From assembly GCA_900540045.1 (NCBI GenBank), contig UQEF01000046.1:1-20997 (forward strand): a stretch of 20,997 nt of DNA, given 5' to 3'. Below are positions 13,392-20,791 of this stretch, piece by piece. The position numbers were made by a program, and so were the translations under genes. Below the pieces are notes generated by a model. That model made no database searches, was not told the DNA's origin, and was given only the letters and a program-made list of their open reading frames with translations. Source of the stretch: an uncultured Eubacteriales bacterium. Its GTDB lineage: Bacteria > Bacillota > Clostridia > Christensenellales > Aristaeellaceae. Every line of letters starts with the position of its first letter. Position 1 is the first letter of the stretch.

Positions 13392-15548
13392 TTACAGATA
13401 CAGGTTCATCAGATCCGCGTCGTAATCCCGTCCGTTGATGCGGAAGAACTTCGGATACACGCCGATGCGCTCAAAGCCCATCTTCTGACACAGGGAGATG
13501 GCGCTCACGTTATCCGAACGCACCTCCAGCTCGATGACCGATATGCCGCCCTGCCTGGCGTGCTCGATCAGACGGCTCACCATCTGCGTGCCGATGCCGC
13601 GGTGCCAGTACTTCTTGCGTACCGTAACCGACAGGGAGGCGCGGTGCCGGGCCCGCTCGCGGCGCATGCACTTGAGAGCGCCCATGGCGGCCAGCTCATC
13701 GCCGATGAAGCCCAAAAGCAGCAGGCTGCGGCCGGTGATGCCCTCGATGTAGCCGCGCTCCTGCTCCACGTTCATGTCCAGGCCCTCGGCGCCGAAGGAC
13801 AGGTTGTCCGATTCGCCCGCGATCTGCGCAAGGTAGGAAAGCGTCATTTCGGCGTCATCCGGGGTGGCGGGGCGCACGGTCAGGCGGTCCGCGCCGGTAT
13901 CGGCGTCCGTGCGCCGGATGAGCTTGCGCTGGATCTTGCCGCTGACGGTCTTGGGCAGCTCGTCCACAAATTCCACGATGCGGGGGTATTTGTAGGGGGC
14001 CGTAACCTGCTTAACGTGGTTTTGCAGTTCCTTCTTGAGCGCGTCGGTGGGCTCGTAGCCGCGGTTTTTGACCAGCACCACCGTCGCCTTGACCACCTGC
14101 CCGCGGTCGGGATGCGGAACGGCCGTCACGGCGCATTCCAGCACCGCCGGGTGGGTGAGCAGCGCGCTCTCCACCTCGAAGGGCCCGATGCGGTAGCCGC
14201 TGGACTTGATGACGTCGTCGCTGCGGCCGATGAAGTTGTAATAGCCGTCCACATCGCGCCAGGCCATGTCGCCGGTGTGGTACATGCCGTTGTAAAAGAC
14301 CGCGTCGGTCTGCTCCTGATTGCGGTAGTAGCCCAGAAACAGGCCCGCCGGATGGCCCTTGTCCAGCCGGATGACGATTTCGCCCTCCACGCCGTCATCC
14401 ACGTCCTGGCCGTTTTCGTCCACCAGCGCGATGTCGTAGGCGGGCGAGGGACGGCCGGTGCTGCCGGTCTTGGGCTCCATCCACTTGCTGGTCATCAGCA
14501 GCGGCGTGGTCTCGCTCTGGCCGAAGCCCTCGTGAATCTTCACGCCCGTGAGCCGGAGGAACTGGTCATACACTTCGGGGTTGAGGGGCTCGCCCGCGCA
14601 GTTGGCCCATTTCAGGGCGCTCAGATCATAGCTCGAAAGGTCCTCCTTGATGAGGAAGCGGTACACCGTGGGCGGCGCGCAAAAGCTGGTCACGCGGTGC
14701 TTTTCCAGCATTTTGAGCAAATCGGCGGCGATGAAGCGGTCAAAGTCGTACACAAACAGCGTGGCGCCGCAGATCCACTGGCCGTAGAGCTTGCCCCAGC
14801 CGGCTTTGGCCCAGCCGGTGTCGGCCACGGCCATGTGGATGGACTCATCCCCCACGTTGTGCCAGTAGTAGGCCGTGACCGTCTGCGCGATGGGGTAGGT
14901 CCAGCTGTGCGCGGCCATCTTGGGCATGCCGGTGGTGCCGCTGGTGAAGTAGATGAGCATGATATCGTCGTTCTTCGGCAGCTCGGCGGGCTTGTCCCAC
15001 TGCTCGGAGGCGGCGGCCATCTCCGCGTCAAAATCCAAAAAGCCCGGTTCGTCGCCCAGCGTGAACAGCGCGGTCAGCGTATCGCACTCCGGCGCGGAGG
15101 CCAGCACGTGTTCGCGCACCTCCGGCTCCTCCACGCACAGAATGGCGCGGGCGCTGGAAGCCTGAACGCGGTAGACGATGTCCTTCTTTTGCAGCTGCGC
15201 CGTGGCGGGAATCAGCACGCAGCCCAGCTTGAGCAGGCCCACCGCCGCCACCCAGAACTGCCAGCGGCGCTTGAGCATCAGAATCACGGGGTCGCCCTTT
15301 TTGAGGCCGTGCGCCTTGAACACATTGGCCGCCTGGTTGCTCATGCGGCTGATTTGGCCAAAGGTGAAGGTGCGCTCATGCCCCTTGAGGTCGCACCAGA
15401 TCAGCGCCCGCTTATCGGGCGAAATGCGCGCATATTCGTCCACCACATCGTAGGCGAAATGGAAATGTTCGGGCACCTTGAGGGTAAAGTTTTTTTCAAA
15501 ATCCTCCTGAGACGTCAGGTCGGTACGAATATATCGGTCAGCCAGCAT
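13392..15548 (-). CDS. Acyl-CoA synthetase (AMP-forming) fused to a GNAT acetyltransferase
   Basis: Residues 1-550 form an adenylate-forming acyl-CoA synthetase, closest in look to medium-chain or acetyl/propionyl-type enzymes. Motifs are YFTSGTTGMPK (200-210), GFGQSETT (341-348), YHTGDMAWRD (423-432), GRSDDVIKSSGYRIGPFEVE (441-460) and LPKTVSGKIQRKL (531-543), with the catalytic lysine at K538. Residues 556-718 are a GNAT domain (RLTVRPATPDDAEM), with the acetyl-CoA loop VRKKYWHRGIGT at 643-654 and a typical end (NVSAISLCQKMGFERIGVYPKFFRINGRDYDADLMNLYL region). The frame is continuous, with no break at the junction. In other bacteria stand-alone GNAT enzymes (Pat, AcuA) inactivate acyl-CoA synthetases by acetylating this lysine, so self-control is possible; substrate specificity is not resolved. 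AAGGAG lies 11 nt before ATG 15548. Confidence 0.9.
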   Translation of the reverse strand: MLADRYIRTDLTSQEDFEKNFTLKVPEHFHFAYDVVDEYARISPDKRALIWCDLKGHERTFTFGQISRMSNQAANVFKAHGLKKGDPVILMLKRRWQFWVAAVGLLKLGCVLIPATAQLQKKDIVYRVQASSARAILCVEEPEVREHVLASAPECDTLTALFTLGDEPGFLDFDAEMAAASEQWDKPAELPKNDDIMLIYFTSGTTGMPKMAAHSWTYPIAQTVTAYYWHNVGDESIHMAVADTGWAKAGWGKLYGQWICGATLFVYDFDRFIAADLLKMLEKHRVTSFCAPPTVYRFLIKEDLSSYDLSALKWANCAGEPLNPEVYDQFLRLTGVKIHEGFGQSETTPLLMTSKWMEPKTGSTGRPSPAYDIALVDENGQDVDDGVEGEIVIRLDKGHPAGLFLGYYRNQEQTDAVFYNGMYHTGDMAWRDVDGYYNFIGRSDDVIKSSGYRIGPFEVESALLTHPAVLECAVTAVPHPDRGQVVKATVVLVKNRGYEPTDALKKELQNHVKQVTAPYKYPRIVEFVDELPKTVSGKIQRKLIRRTDADTGADRLTVRPATPDDAEMTLSYLAQIAGESDNLSFGAEGLDMNVEQERGYIEGITGRSLLLLGFIGDELAAMGALKCMRRERARHRASLSVTVRKKYWHRGIGTQMVSRLIEHARQGGISVIELEVRSDNVSAISLCQKMGFERIGVYPKFFRINGRDYDADLMNLYL

Positions 15549-15595
15549 ACGGTTTCAAACTCCTTCGGAACGGGGGGATGCGATCGCCCGGACGC

Positions 15596-16153
15596 TTACG
15601 GGATCACGATGGCCAGAAAATGCACCGCCTCGCCGCCGACGGCCTCCATGGCATGCGGCGTGCGCGAATCATAGTACACGCTGTCGCCGGGATGCAGGAC
15701 CAAGTCGTTTTTGCCGATCACGATGTGCATGGTGCCGGAGAGGATGTAATCAAACTCCTGTCCGTCGTGGCTGTTGGGGGTCAACGTCTTGTTGTCCTCC
15801 GGGTCCACGACCACATACATCGGCTCGATCTTGCGGCCAACGAAATTATAGGCCAGGTTGCGGTAGACATACTGATCATGACAGCTGGTTTCCTCCTGTC
15901 CCCTGCCCGCGCGCGTGACGCTGAGCACGTTGAGGCGCGGCGCCTCACCGGTCAGGAGCTCTGTCATATCCACATGAAATACCTCGCCGATCTTAACCAG
16001 AAAGCTGATGGGCATATCGACCTCGCCGCTTTCATATTTGCGGTATTCTTCGACAGGCACATTGAGCACTTCGGCCATCTTGTCAACGGTGTAGTCCGAA
16101 ATCTCTCGCAGGTCCAGAATTCTCATGGCCACTTGCTTTACGGGATCGGACAT
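15596..16153 (-). CDS. XRE-type helix-turn-helix regulator with cupin domain
   Basis: The 185-residue protein has an N-terminal HTH (about 8-68, ISDYTVDKMAEVLNVPVEEYRKYESGEV region) and a C-terminal cupin barrel (about 110-185), with SHDGQEFDYILSG (128-140), LHPGDSVYYDSRTPHAM (153-169) and a hydrophobic end (FLAIVIP). Such proteins are usually repressors or activators that sense a small molecule in the cupin pocket. It lies 47 bp upstream of the synthetase-GNAT gene on the same strand and probably controls that operon. ATG 16153 follows AAGGAGG with about 10-nt spacing, and a promoter with tandem repeats is found upstream. The ligand is unknown; an acyl-CoA or fatty acid is a contextual guess. 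Confidence 0.88.
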   Translation of the reverse strand: MSDPVKQVAMRILDLREISDYTVDKMAEVLNVPVEEYRKYESGEVDMPISFLVKIGEVFHVDMTELLTGEAPRLNVLSVTRAGRGQEETSCHDQYVYRNLAYNFVGRKIEPMYVVVDPEDNKTLTPNSHDGQEFDYILSGTMHIVIGKNDLVLHPGDSVYYDSRTPHAMEAVGGEAVHFLAIVIP

Positions 16154-16196
16154 AACGGGTGCGCCTCCTTTTTGCCCCATCTGGGCACTTTCGCGT

Positions 16197-16226
16197 ATTA
16201 TAGCACGCAAGCATGCAAAGATGCAA
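16197..16226 (-). promoter_or_regulatory. Promoter with tandem 8-bp repeats (likely operator)
   Basis: On the minus strand TATAAT (16202-16197) lies 18 nt after TTGCAT (16226-16221), giving a housekeeping-type promoter about 45 bp before the HTH-cupin gene. The -35 and spacer consist of three consecutive 8-bp units, read on the plus strand as GCACGCAA, GCATGCAA and AGATGCAA (16203-16226). Repeats occupying the promoter are typical of a repressor site, and the adjacent regulator is the obvious candidate. A weaker plus-strand promoter (TTGCCC, 18 nt, TATTAT) overlaps the same -10. Confidence 0.6.
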
Positions 16227-16350
16227 GGCGCGGGCCCTGCATTCAGGCGTGCCAAAAAAGCTCGTCTCCGGCGGTCCCTTCCGCCAGGGCGCGTTTCCCC
16301 TGCTCCTGTTGTGCGGCCGGGAAAACGTTCGCCGGCTTCGGATTTCACTT
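16227..16350. other. Non-coding gap between the HTH-cupin promoter and repeat copy C
   Basis: I see no supportable gene here. Similarity to the sequence left of repeat copy B begins near 16319 (GGAAAACGTTCG, then CTTCGGATT), so the repeat unit may be about 80 bp long rather than only its core. Confidence 0.4.
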
Positions 16351-16401
16351 GGAGAGCCGGGGCCCTCCGGCCCTCCCGGACCAGGTTTTTTGTCAGTCTG
16401 A
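16351..16401 (+). repeat. Intergenic repeat, copy C
   Basis: Same order as copies A and B: GGAGAGC-CGGG-GCCCTCC hairpin (one mismatch on the plus RNA, a wobble on the minus RNA), then CCTCCCGGACC-AGGTTTTTTGTCAGTCTGA. The second hairpin is shorter than in copies A and B. A third, unique hairpin follows at 16403-16426. Confidence 0.6.
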
Positions 16402-16402
16402 G

Positions 16403-16447
16403 ATGCCGGGTGCGCACCTTGCATCCTGTATTTTTGCGATTTTTTTA
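16403..16447 (+). terminator. Weak plus-strand terminator-like hairpin after copy C
   Basis: GATGC and GCATC enclose GGT-GCGC-ACC with a small internal loop (16403-16426). T-runs follow only after five or more bases (TTTTT, then a run of seven T). Both neighbouring genes are on the minus strand, so any RNA ending here would be a short plus-strand transcript. Confidence 0.35.
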
Positions 16448-17146
16448 TTCCTCCCGCTGTCCCGCGGCCGCCATCACGCTGCGCAGGCCCGCCACGCTTT
16501 CCACCGGCAGGGAAAACATCACCGTGTGCGCGGGACTCTGCACCCCGGCGTGATCCATCACAGCCCGCATGATGCGGCTGCGGTCGCCTGCCGCGGTCAA
16601 AATCAGCAGCATCTCCTTTTCCTCGGCGATGGACAGGCCGAAAAACTGACTGCTTTCGCCCGGCTGCGTGCCCTTGGCATGCAGCACCGTGCCCCCTGCG
16701 GCGCCCGCCGCGCGCGCCGCGTCCATCACGGTATCCGCATGGCCACAGTTGACAATGGCGATGATCAGTTCATACAGAAACGAAGCAGGCATATCCGTCA
16801 CCTCTCCCATGATGATGTCCTGTCCCTCCGTGAGACTGCGCAGGCTGCTTGCGCCCGCCACGCTGCCCACCGGGGTTGTGAAGGCAATGCCCGCGCCGGG
16901 CATATCCAGCCCCATCTCGCGTACCAGGCGGGCCAGCAGCCGCCCGGCCCTCGCACGCGAGGTCATGGCCCACAGCAGCGTCTTTTCGCTCTCTTCCAGG
17001 CCCAAAAGATCCAGCAGCTTTTTGCCTGCCGTTCCCCGGCAAGGCAGGCTGTGGGCCGTTTTTATTCCCTGATCCCCGAGAAAGTCCAGAAACGCCTCTC
17101 CGTCCCCGCGCCCGACGATCAGATTTATCAGACATAGGTCATGCAT
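16445..17146 (-). CDS. Tandem PII-like signalling protein
   Basis: The 233-residue protein is two PII-like (GlnB-fold) units in a row. The first (about 1-105) contains LCLINLIVGRGDGEAFLDFL, then RLLARLVREMGL; the second (about 122-225) contains ASFLYELIIAIVNCGHADTVMDAARAAGAAGGTVLHAKGT and SPAHTVMFSLPVESVAGL. PII proteins bind nucleotides and effector molecules and control transporters or enzymes by contact. The uridylylated tyrosine T-loop of classical GlnB is not evident, so this is a PII-like paralogue. It is encoded 37 bp after a DUF1538 membrane protein, which it most likely regulates. ATG 17146 follows GGGGGAGG with 7-nt spacing; a longer frame lacks a site. Confidence 0.85.
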   Translation of the reverse strand: MHDLCLINLIVGRGDGEAFLDFLGDQGIKTAHSLPCRGTAGKKLLDLLGLEESEKTLLWAMTSRARAGRLLARLVREMGLDMPGAGIAFTTPVGSVAGASSLRSLTEGQDIIMGEVTDMPASFLYELIIAIVNCGHADTVMDAARAAGAAGGTVLHAKGTQPGESSQFFGLSIAEEKEMLLILTAAGDRSRIMRAVMDHAGVQSPAHTVMFSLPVESVAGLRSVMAAAGQREE

Positions 17147-17183
17147 AATGCATCCTCCCCCATGCGGCAATGGAACGCGCCGC

Positions 17184-18746
17184 TCATTCGATGATCTCCT
17201 CCGCCTCCGCCTGCGGCGCGGTCGCCTTCAGCGCGCGCTGTTTGCGCTTGAACACCAGCCCCAGCACCTGAAGCGTAATCAGGGGCGTCATGGCCACCAT
17301 AGCCACCACGCCAAAGGCGTCCGTCGCCATATCCCCGCCCACGGCGGCGCACGCGCCCATGGCCATGGGCAAGAGGAAGGTGGCCGTCATCGGGCCGGAG
17401 GCCACGCCGCCGGAGTCAAAGGCGATGGAGGTAAAAATCGGCGGCACGAAGGGCATCAGCACAAGCGCCACGGCATAGCCCGGCGCCAGCAGCCACAGAA
17501 TGGGCACGCCGGTCAGGATGCGCAGCATCGCCAGCCCCACCGACACCGATACGCCCACCGACAGGCTCAATCCCAGCGCGCGCGGAGGAATGGCGCCCGC
17601 GGTCAGCTCGTACACCTGCCGGCTCAGCACATGCACCGCGGGCTCGGCCGATACCACGAAGTATCCCATCAGCATCCCCAGCGGCACCAGCAGCCAGCGC
17701 CGCTCCATGCCCGCGAGGGCCTGTCCCAGGTAGTTGCCCATGGGCATGAACCCCACGTTCACCCCCGTCAGAAACAGCGCCAGGCCCACATACGTGTATA
17801 AAAGCCCCGCCGCGATGCGCAGCACCTCGCGCCTGGGCAGGTGCAGAATCATCAGCTGGCTCCCGGCAAAGAACGCCGCGATAGGCGCAAGGGCGATGGC
17901 CACCTCGCCCAGATATTCAGGCAGGGCATGGGCGAACTGGCGGGACAGCTCCAGCGTGTCCGCCGCGTCGAGCAGGGCGGCGTCCGGCCCATAGGCCGCG
18001 CCGTCCGGCCGGTAGATCAGGCCCAGCAGCATTACCGCCAGAATGGGACCTACGGAGCTGAGCGCCACCAGGCCGAAGCTGTCGTTTTCCGCATTGGGGT
18101 CGCTGCGGATGGCGCTCACGCCCACGCCCAGCGACAGAATGAAAGGCACCGTCATGGGGCCCGTGGTCACGCCGCCGGCGTCAAAGGCCACGGCCAGAAA
18201 CGCCCCCGGCACAAACTGCGCCAGCACAAACACCAGCGCATAGCACCCCAGCAGCAGCCACGCCATGCGGATGCGCAGCAAAATGCGCAGAAGCGCCAGC
18301 ACCAGAAACACGCCCACGCCCAGCGCTACCGATACAATCAGCGTCAGGTCCGGCACGCCGGGCACCTGATGGGCCAGCACCTGCAAATCCGGCTCCGATA
18401 TGGTCACGATCACGCCGACCAGAAAGGAGCACAAAAGCACCACCCACAGCTTTTTGCTGCGGGTCATGGCTGCGCCCACGTGCTCGCCGATGGGGATCAT
18501 GGCCAGGTCCGTGCCCAGCGTGAACAATCCCATGCCCACCACCAGCAGCACCGCGCCCGCCAAAAACGCCAGCATCGCGCCCGAGGGCGCAGGCACCGCC
18601 AGCAGGCCCAGCGCAATCACGATAGCCGTGATCGGCAGGACCGAACGCAGTGACTCCTTCCATTTTTCAATCAGCGCGCCGCGATGGCGCGCATGGCGCA
18701 TCCGATCCAGCCTTCCTTTCAGTCGTCGTTGATTTCCAGCACGCAT
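17184..18746 (-). CDS. DUF1538 duplicated membrane transporter
   Basis: The 520-residue protein consists of two homologous halves, each with about six membrane segments. Paired motifs show the duplication: ISEPDLQVLAHQV (116-128) with SAEPAVHVLSRQV (366-378), AFDAGGVTTGPMTV (187-200) with AFDSGGVASGPMTA (442-455), and DSFGLVALSSVGPI (222-235) with DAFGVVAMVAMTPL (476-489). Members of DUF1538 from Halomonas have been reported as sodium (lithium, potassium)/proton antiporters, as I recall; the substrate here is not proven. It starts 4 nt after the DUF368 stop, with GGGGTGA before ATG 18746; ATG 18701, after GAAAGGAAGG, is a credible alternative. The downstream PII-like gene suggests ligand-controlled transport. 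Confidence 0.85.
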   Translation of the reverse strand: MRAGNQRRLKGRLDRMRHARHRGALIEKWKESLRSVLPITAIVIALGLLAVPAPSGAMLAFLAGAVLLVVGMGLFTLGTDLAMIPIGEHVGAAMTRSKKLWVVLLCSFLVGVIVTISEPDLQVLAHQVPGVPDLTLIVSVALGVGVFLVLALLRILLRIRMAWLLLGCYALVFVLAQFVPGAFLAVAFDAGGVTTGPMTVPFILSLGVGVSAIRSDPNAENDSFGLVALSSVGPILAVMLLGLIYRPDGAAYGPDAALLDAADTLELSRQFAHALPEYLGEVAIALAPIAAFFAGSQLMILHLPRREVLRIAAGLLYTYVGLALFLTGVNVGFMPMGNYLGQALAGMERRWLLVPLGMLMGYFVVSAEPAVHVLSRQVYELTAGAIPPRALGLSLSVGVSVSVGLAMLRILTGVPILWLLAPGYAVALVLMPFVPPIFTSIAFDSGGVASGPMTATFLLPMAMGACAAVGGDMATDAFGVVAMVAMTPLITLQVLGLVFKRKQRALKATAPQAEAEEIIE

Positions 18747-18750
18747 TGCT

Positions 18751-19584
18751 TCACCCCTTTGACGTTGTCGCTACGGGTTCGCCCAGGCCGCCCATCCACC
18801 GCGCCACCAGCAGGCCGGCCAGCAGCGCGGCAAGCTGCGCCCAGAGCGTCCACCCGCTTCCAAAGCCGGGAAACACCAGCGCTACCGACACCAGCAAAAA
18901 GCCCAGCACCGCGTAGCAGGTATATCCCCGCGCATGGTCAAACAGCCATTGAACCGCTTTCATCGAAACCAGCGCCGATGCCGCAAATCCCAGTGCAACC
19001 AGCGCCAGCAGGCCTGCCTGCGGGTGTGCCAGCGCGTCGAGATAGGCCTGATACCACCCCAGATTGATGAGGATAAACGACGTGGACAGCCCCGGCACCA
19101 CCGTGCCCACGCCCTCCACCAGCCCCACCGCCAGCGCTCGCAGCGGCGTGAGCGACAGCGCCCGCTCCATGCCCTGCGCCCTCAAAAGCGCCATGGGCAG
19201 CGCGAGCAGCACGCCGCCCGCCAGCGCCCCCAGCCACCGCCTGCGAAAGCGCCCGTCCTCCTCAGCCTCGGCCAGCAGGTCGGGCACGCCGCCCAGAATA
19301 AAGCCCGTGAACAGGCACAGCATGGGCTTTTCATACAGCCGCATGGCCGCGCCCAGACCTCTGGCACCCAGCAGCAGCCCCGCCGCGCCGCCCACTGCCA
19401 GTGGCGCCAGAAACACGAGCTTCCTGCGCGTATCGTGGAAAATGCCCAGCACCGCGTCCAGCATGGGCCGGTAGAGCCCAAAGCTGACCGCCATCACCCC
19501 GCCGCTCACGCCCGGAAGCACGCAGCCGATTCCCATCAGCAGCCCTGCCAGCACATTTTTCCAAAAGCCACCCTGCCGCCGCAT
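18751..19584 (-). CDS. popT: DUF368 family polyprenyl-phosphate transporter (PopT-like)
   Basis: The 277-residue protein is almost entirely hydrophobic, with two internally related signature segments: GIGCVLPGVSGGVMAV (18-33) and GTVVPGLSTSFILI (160-173). DUF368 proteins have been identified as transporters that return undecaprenyl phosphate across the membrane for reuse in cell-wall synthesis (the PopT family). The length is typical. ATG 19584 is chosen because the longer frame reads through the promoter at 19651-19679 and has no membrane-protein character; AAAGGCGG lies upstream. The gene opens an operon with the DUF1538 and tandem PII genes, an association I do not know to be described for PopT. 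Confidence 0.88.
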   Translation of the reverse strand: MRRQGGFWKNVLAGLLMGIGCVLPGVSGGVMAVSFGLYRPMLDAVLGIFHDTRRKLVFLAPLAVGGAAGLLLGARGLGAAMRLYEKPMLCLFTGFILGGVPDLLAEAEEDGRFRRRWLGALAGGVLLALPMALLRAQGMERALSLTPLRALAVGLVEGVGTVVPGLSTSFILINLGWYQAYLDALAHPQAGLLALVALGFAASALVSMKAVQWLFDHARGYTCYAVLGFLLVSVALVFPGFGSGWTLWAQLAALLAGLLVARWMGGLGEPVATTSKG

Positions 19585-19650
19585 TGCGCACCGCCGCCTT
19601 TCCCCTTTCTGTTCAGACGAGCCTATGCGCGTCTCAAACGGCCTATACCG

Positions 19651-19679
19651 AGTATAACATGCCCTAGCGAAGGGTGCAA
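19651..19679 (-). promoter_or_regulatory. Promoter of the DUF368/DUF1538/PII operon
   Basis: On the minus strand TTGCAC (19679-19674) and TATACT (19656-19651) are separated by exactly 17 nt, with an extended TGT before the -10. The leader to ATG 19584 is about 60 bases. The remainder of the gap up to 19803 holds no gene; the AraC-type gene ends there without a strong terminator. Confidence 0.75.
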
Positions 19680-19803
19680 CCGGCAAAGAAAATAGGGGGA
19701 CCGATGGGCACCCAGTCCGGAAGGACGATGTTCCCGGTATCGCTTTTCGATTCGCCACCCCATACACTTTACCCGACTTCCTCGACACCTGGGCGTCCTG
19801 CCG

Positions 19804-20655
19804 TCATTCCATCCGCCGGGTCACCGGCACCCATACCTCATACCGTGTGCGAACCGGGTCCGGTTCCAGATATACCTCGATGTCCGGCCCGTCGGCATAC
19901 TCATAGCCGGAGCCGGGCAGCCATTCGGTCACGATGCGTTTCTCCAGCGCCTGAATAGAGCGGCCCGTGCCCTCGCCGGAAAATACGGCCCAGGTGGCGG
20001 CGGGCACGGTATACGTCTCAAACGGGTCGGGATCGGCCTGCGAAGCCACGGCAATGAGGTATCGCCATGCTTCTCCTCCGGTGCACGCGCTGATGCCCAG
20101 TAGCCCTTTGGGTTCCCCGTCCATCCGCGCGGCCAGAGCGGCCACGGTGCCGTCGCGCGCGGCGGCGTCCCACATCAGGGGAACTTCCCGGAAGTTGTTT
20201 TCGATCTCGCGATCCAGCGGTCGGGAGATGCCCACCACGCGGAAAGCGTCTCTGGTTTCGATGCGGTACTGCATTTCTTCCCCTCCCTGTACGTTCAGGC
20301 TAAAAACCATTCTGGGGTAGCATTTGACCGGCACGCCTCCCATGCGGACTGCCGAGGGCGCAATCCCATGCACCGCCCGAAATGCCCGGTTGAACGCCGT
20401 GGGCGACTCGTAGCCATAGCGCGCCGCGATGTCGATGACCTTATCCCGCCCGGCCTGCAAATCTGCCGCCGCAAGGGACATTCTGCGCCGCCGCACATAT
20501 TCCCCAAGAGGTACGCCCGCCAGATAGGTAAACATCCGCTGGAAGTGATAGGCCGAGCAGCAGGCAATACGCCCCAGCCGCTCACAGTCGATCTCCCCCG
20601 TCAGGCTGAGCTCGATTTCGTCCATGGCCCGGTTCCAGCGTTCGATCCATTCCAT
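19804..20655 (-). CDS. AraC-family regulator with GyrI-like C-terminal domain
   Basis: The 283-residue protein has an N-terminal AraC-type double HTH (about 8-108: SAYHFQRMFTYLAGVPLGEYVRRRRMSLAA, then IDIAARYGYESPTAFNRAFRAVHGIAPSAVR). A GyrI-like/effector-binding domain follows (about 128-280: RIETRDAFRVVGISRPL, ETYTVPAATWAVFSGEG, DIEVYLEP, YEVWVPV). This order matches Rob/SoxS-relative and YdeE-type multidrug-responsive regulators that bind small hydrophobic ligands. ATG 20655 is preferred because GGGAGG lies 10 nt upstream; an in-frame ATG eleven codons earlier lacks a site. The gene is monocistronic, and its target is not apparent in the window. Confidence 0.9.
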   Translation of the reverse strand: MEWIERWNRAMDEIELSLTGEIDCERLGRIACCSAYHFQRMFTYLAGVPLGEYVRRRRMSLAAADLQAGRDKVIDIAARYGYESPTAFNRAFRAVHGIAPSAVRMGGVPVKCYPRMVFSLNVQGGEEMQYRIETRDAFRVVGISRPLDREIENNFREVPLMWDAAARDGTVAALAARMDGEPKGLLGISACTGGEAWRYLIAVASQADPDPFETYTVPAATWAVFSGEGTGRSIQALEKRIVTEWLPGSGYEYADGPDIEVYLEPDPVRTRYEVWVPVTRRME

Positions 20656-20683
20656 CCGGCTGATTCCTCCCTTATGTATGGAC

Positions 20684-20712
20684 ATTGTAGCACAATCGCC
20701 GGCGCCTGTCCT
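20684..20712 (-). promoter_or_regulatory. Promoter of the AraC-type regulator gene
   Basis: On the minus strand AGGACA (20712-20707) and TACAAT (20689-20684) are spaced 17 nt apart, with a TGC extension before the -10. The start codon is about 30 bases downstream. Confidence 0.55.
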
Positions 20713-20725
20713 CTCCGCCCTTGCC

Positions 20726-20772
20726 TGAAAAAGAGAGCGGGACGGCAAGGACTTGCGTCCAGGCCGTCCCGC
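20726..20772 (-). terminator. Rho-independent terminator after the FAD-binding protein gene
   Basis: GCGGGACGGC and GCCGTCCCGC (20737-20746 and 20763-20772) form a perfect 10-bp stem with a 16-nt loop. On the minus strand it is followed by TCTCTTTTTCA. It lies 20 bp after the stop of the gene at 20792 and separates it from the AraC-type gene. Confidence 0.85.
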
Positions 20773-20791
20773 AGGACATGTGGTATCAGGT

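Noticed and set aside
13362..15674. A 770-codon plus-strand open frame opposite the acyl-CoA synthetase gene
   Set aside because: It is antisense to a gene with complete, recognisable motifs. Its product is a His/Val/Gln-rich sequence with no domain, the usual shadow in GC-rich DNA.
15578..17137. A 519-codon plus-strand frame opposite the HTH-cupin and PII-like genes
   Set aside because: It covers two well-supported minus-strand genes and their intergenic promoter; the product is low-complexity and lacks a ribosome binding site.
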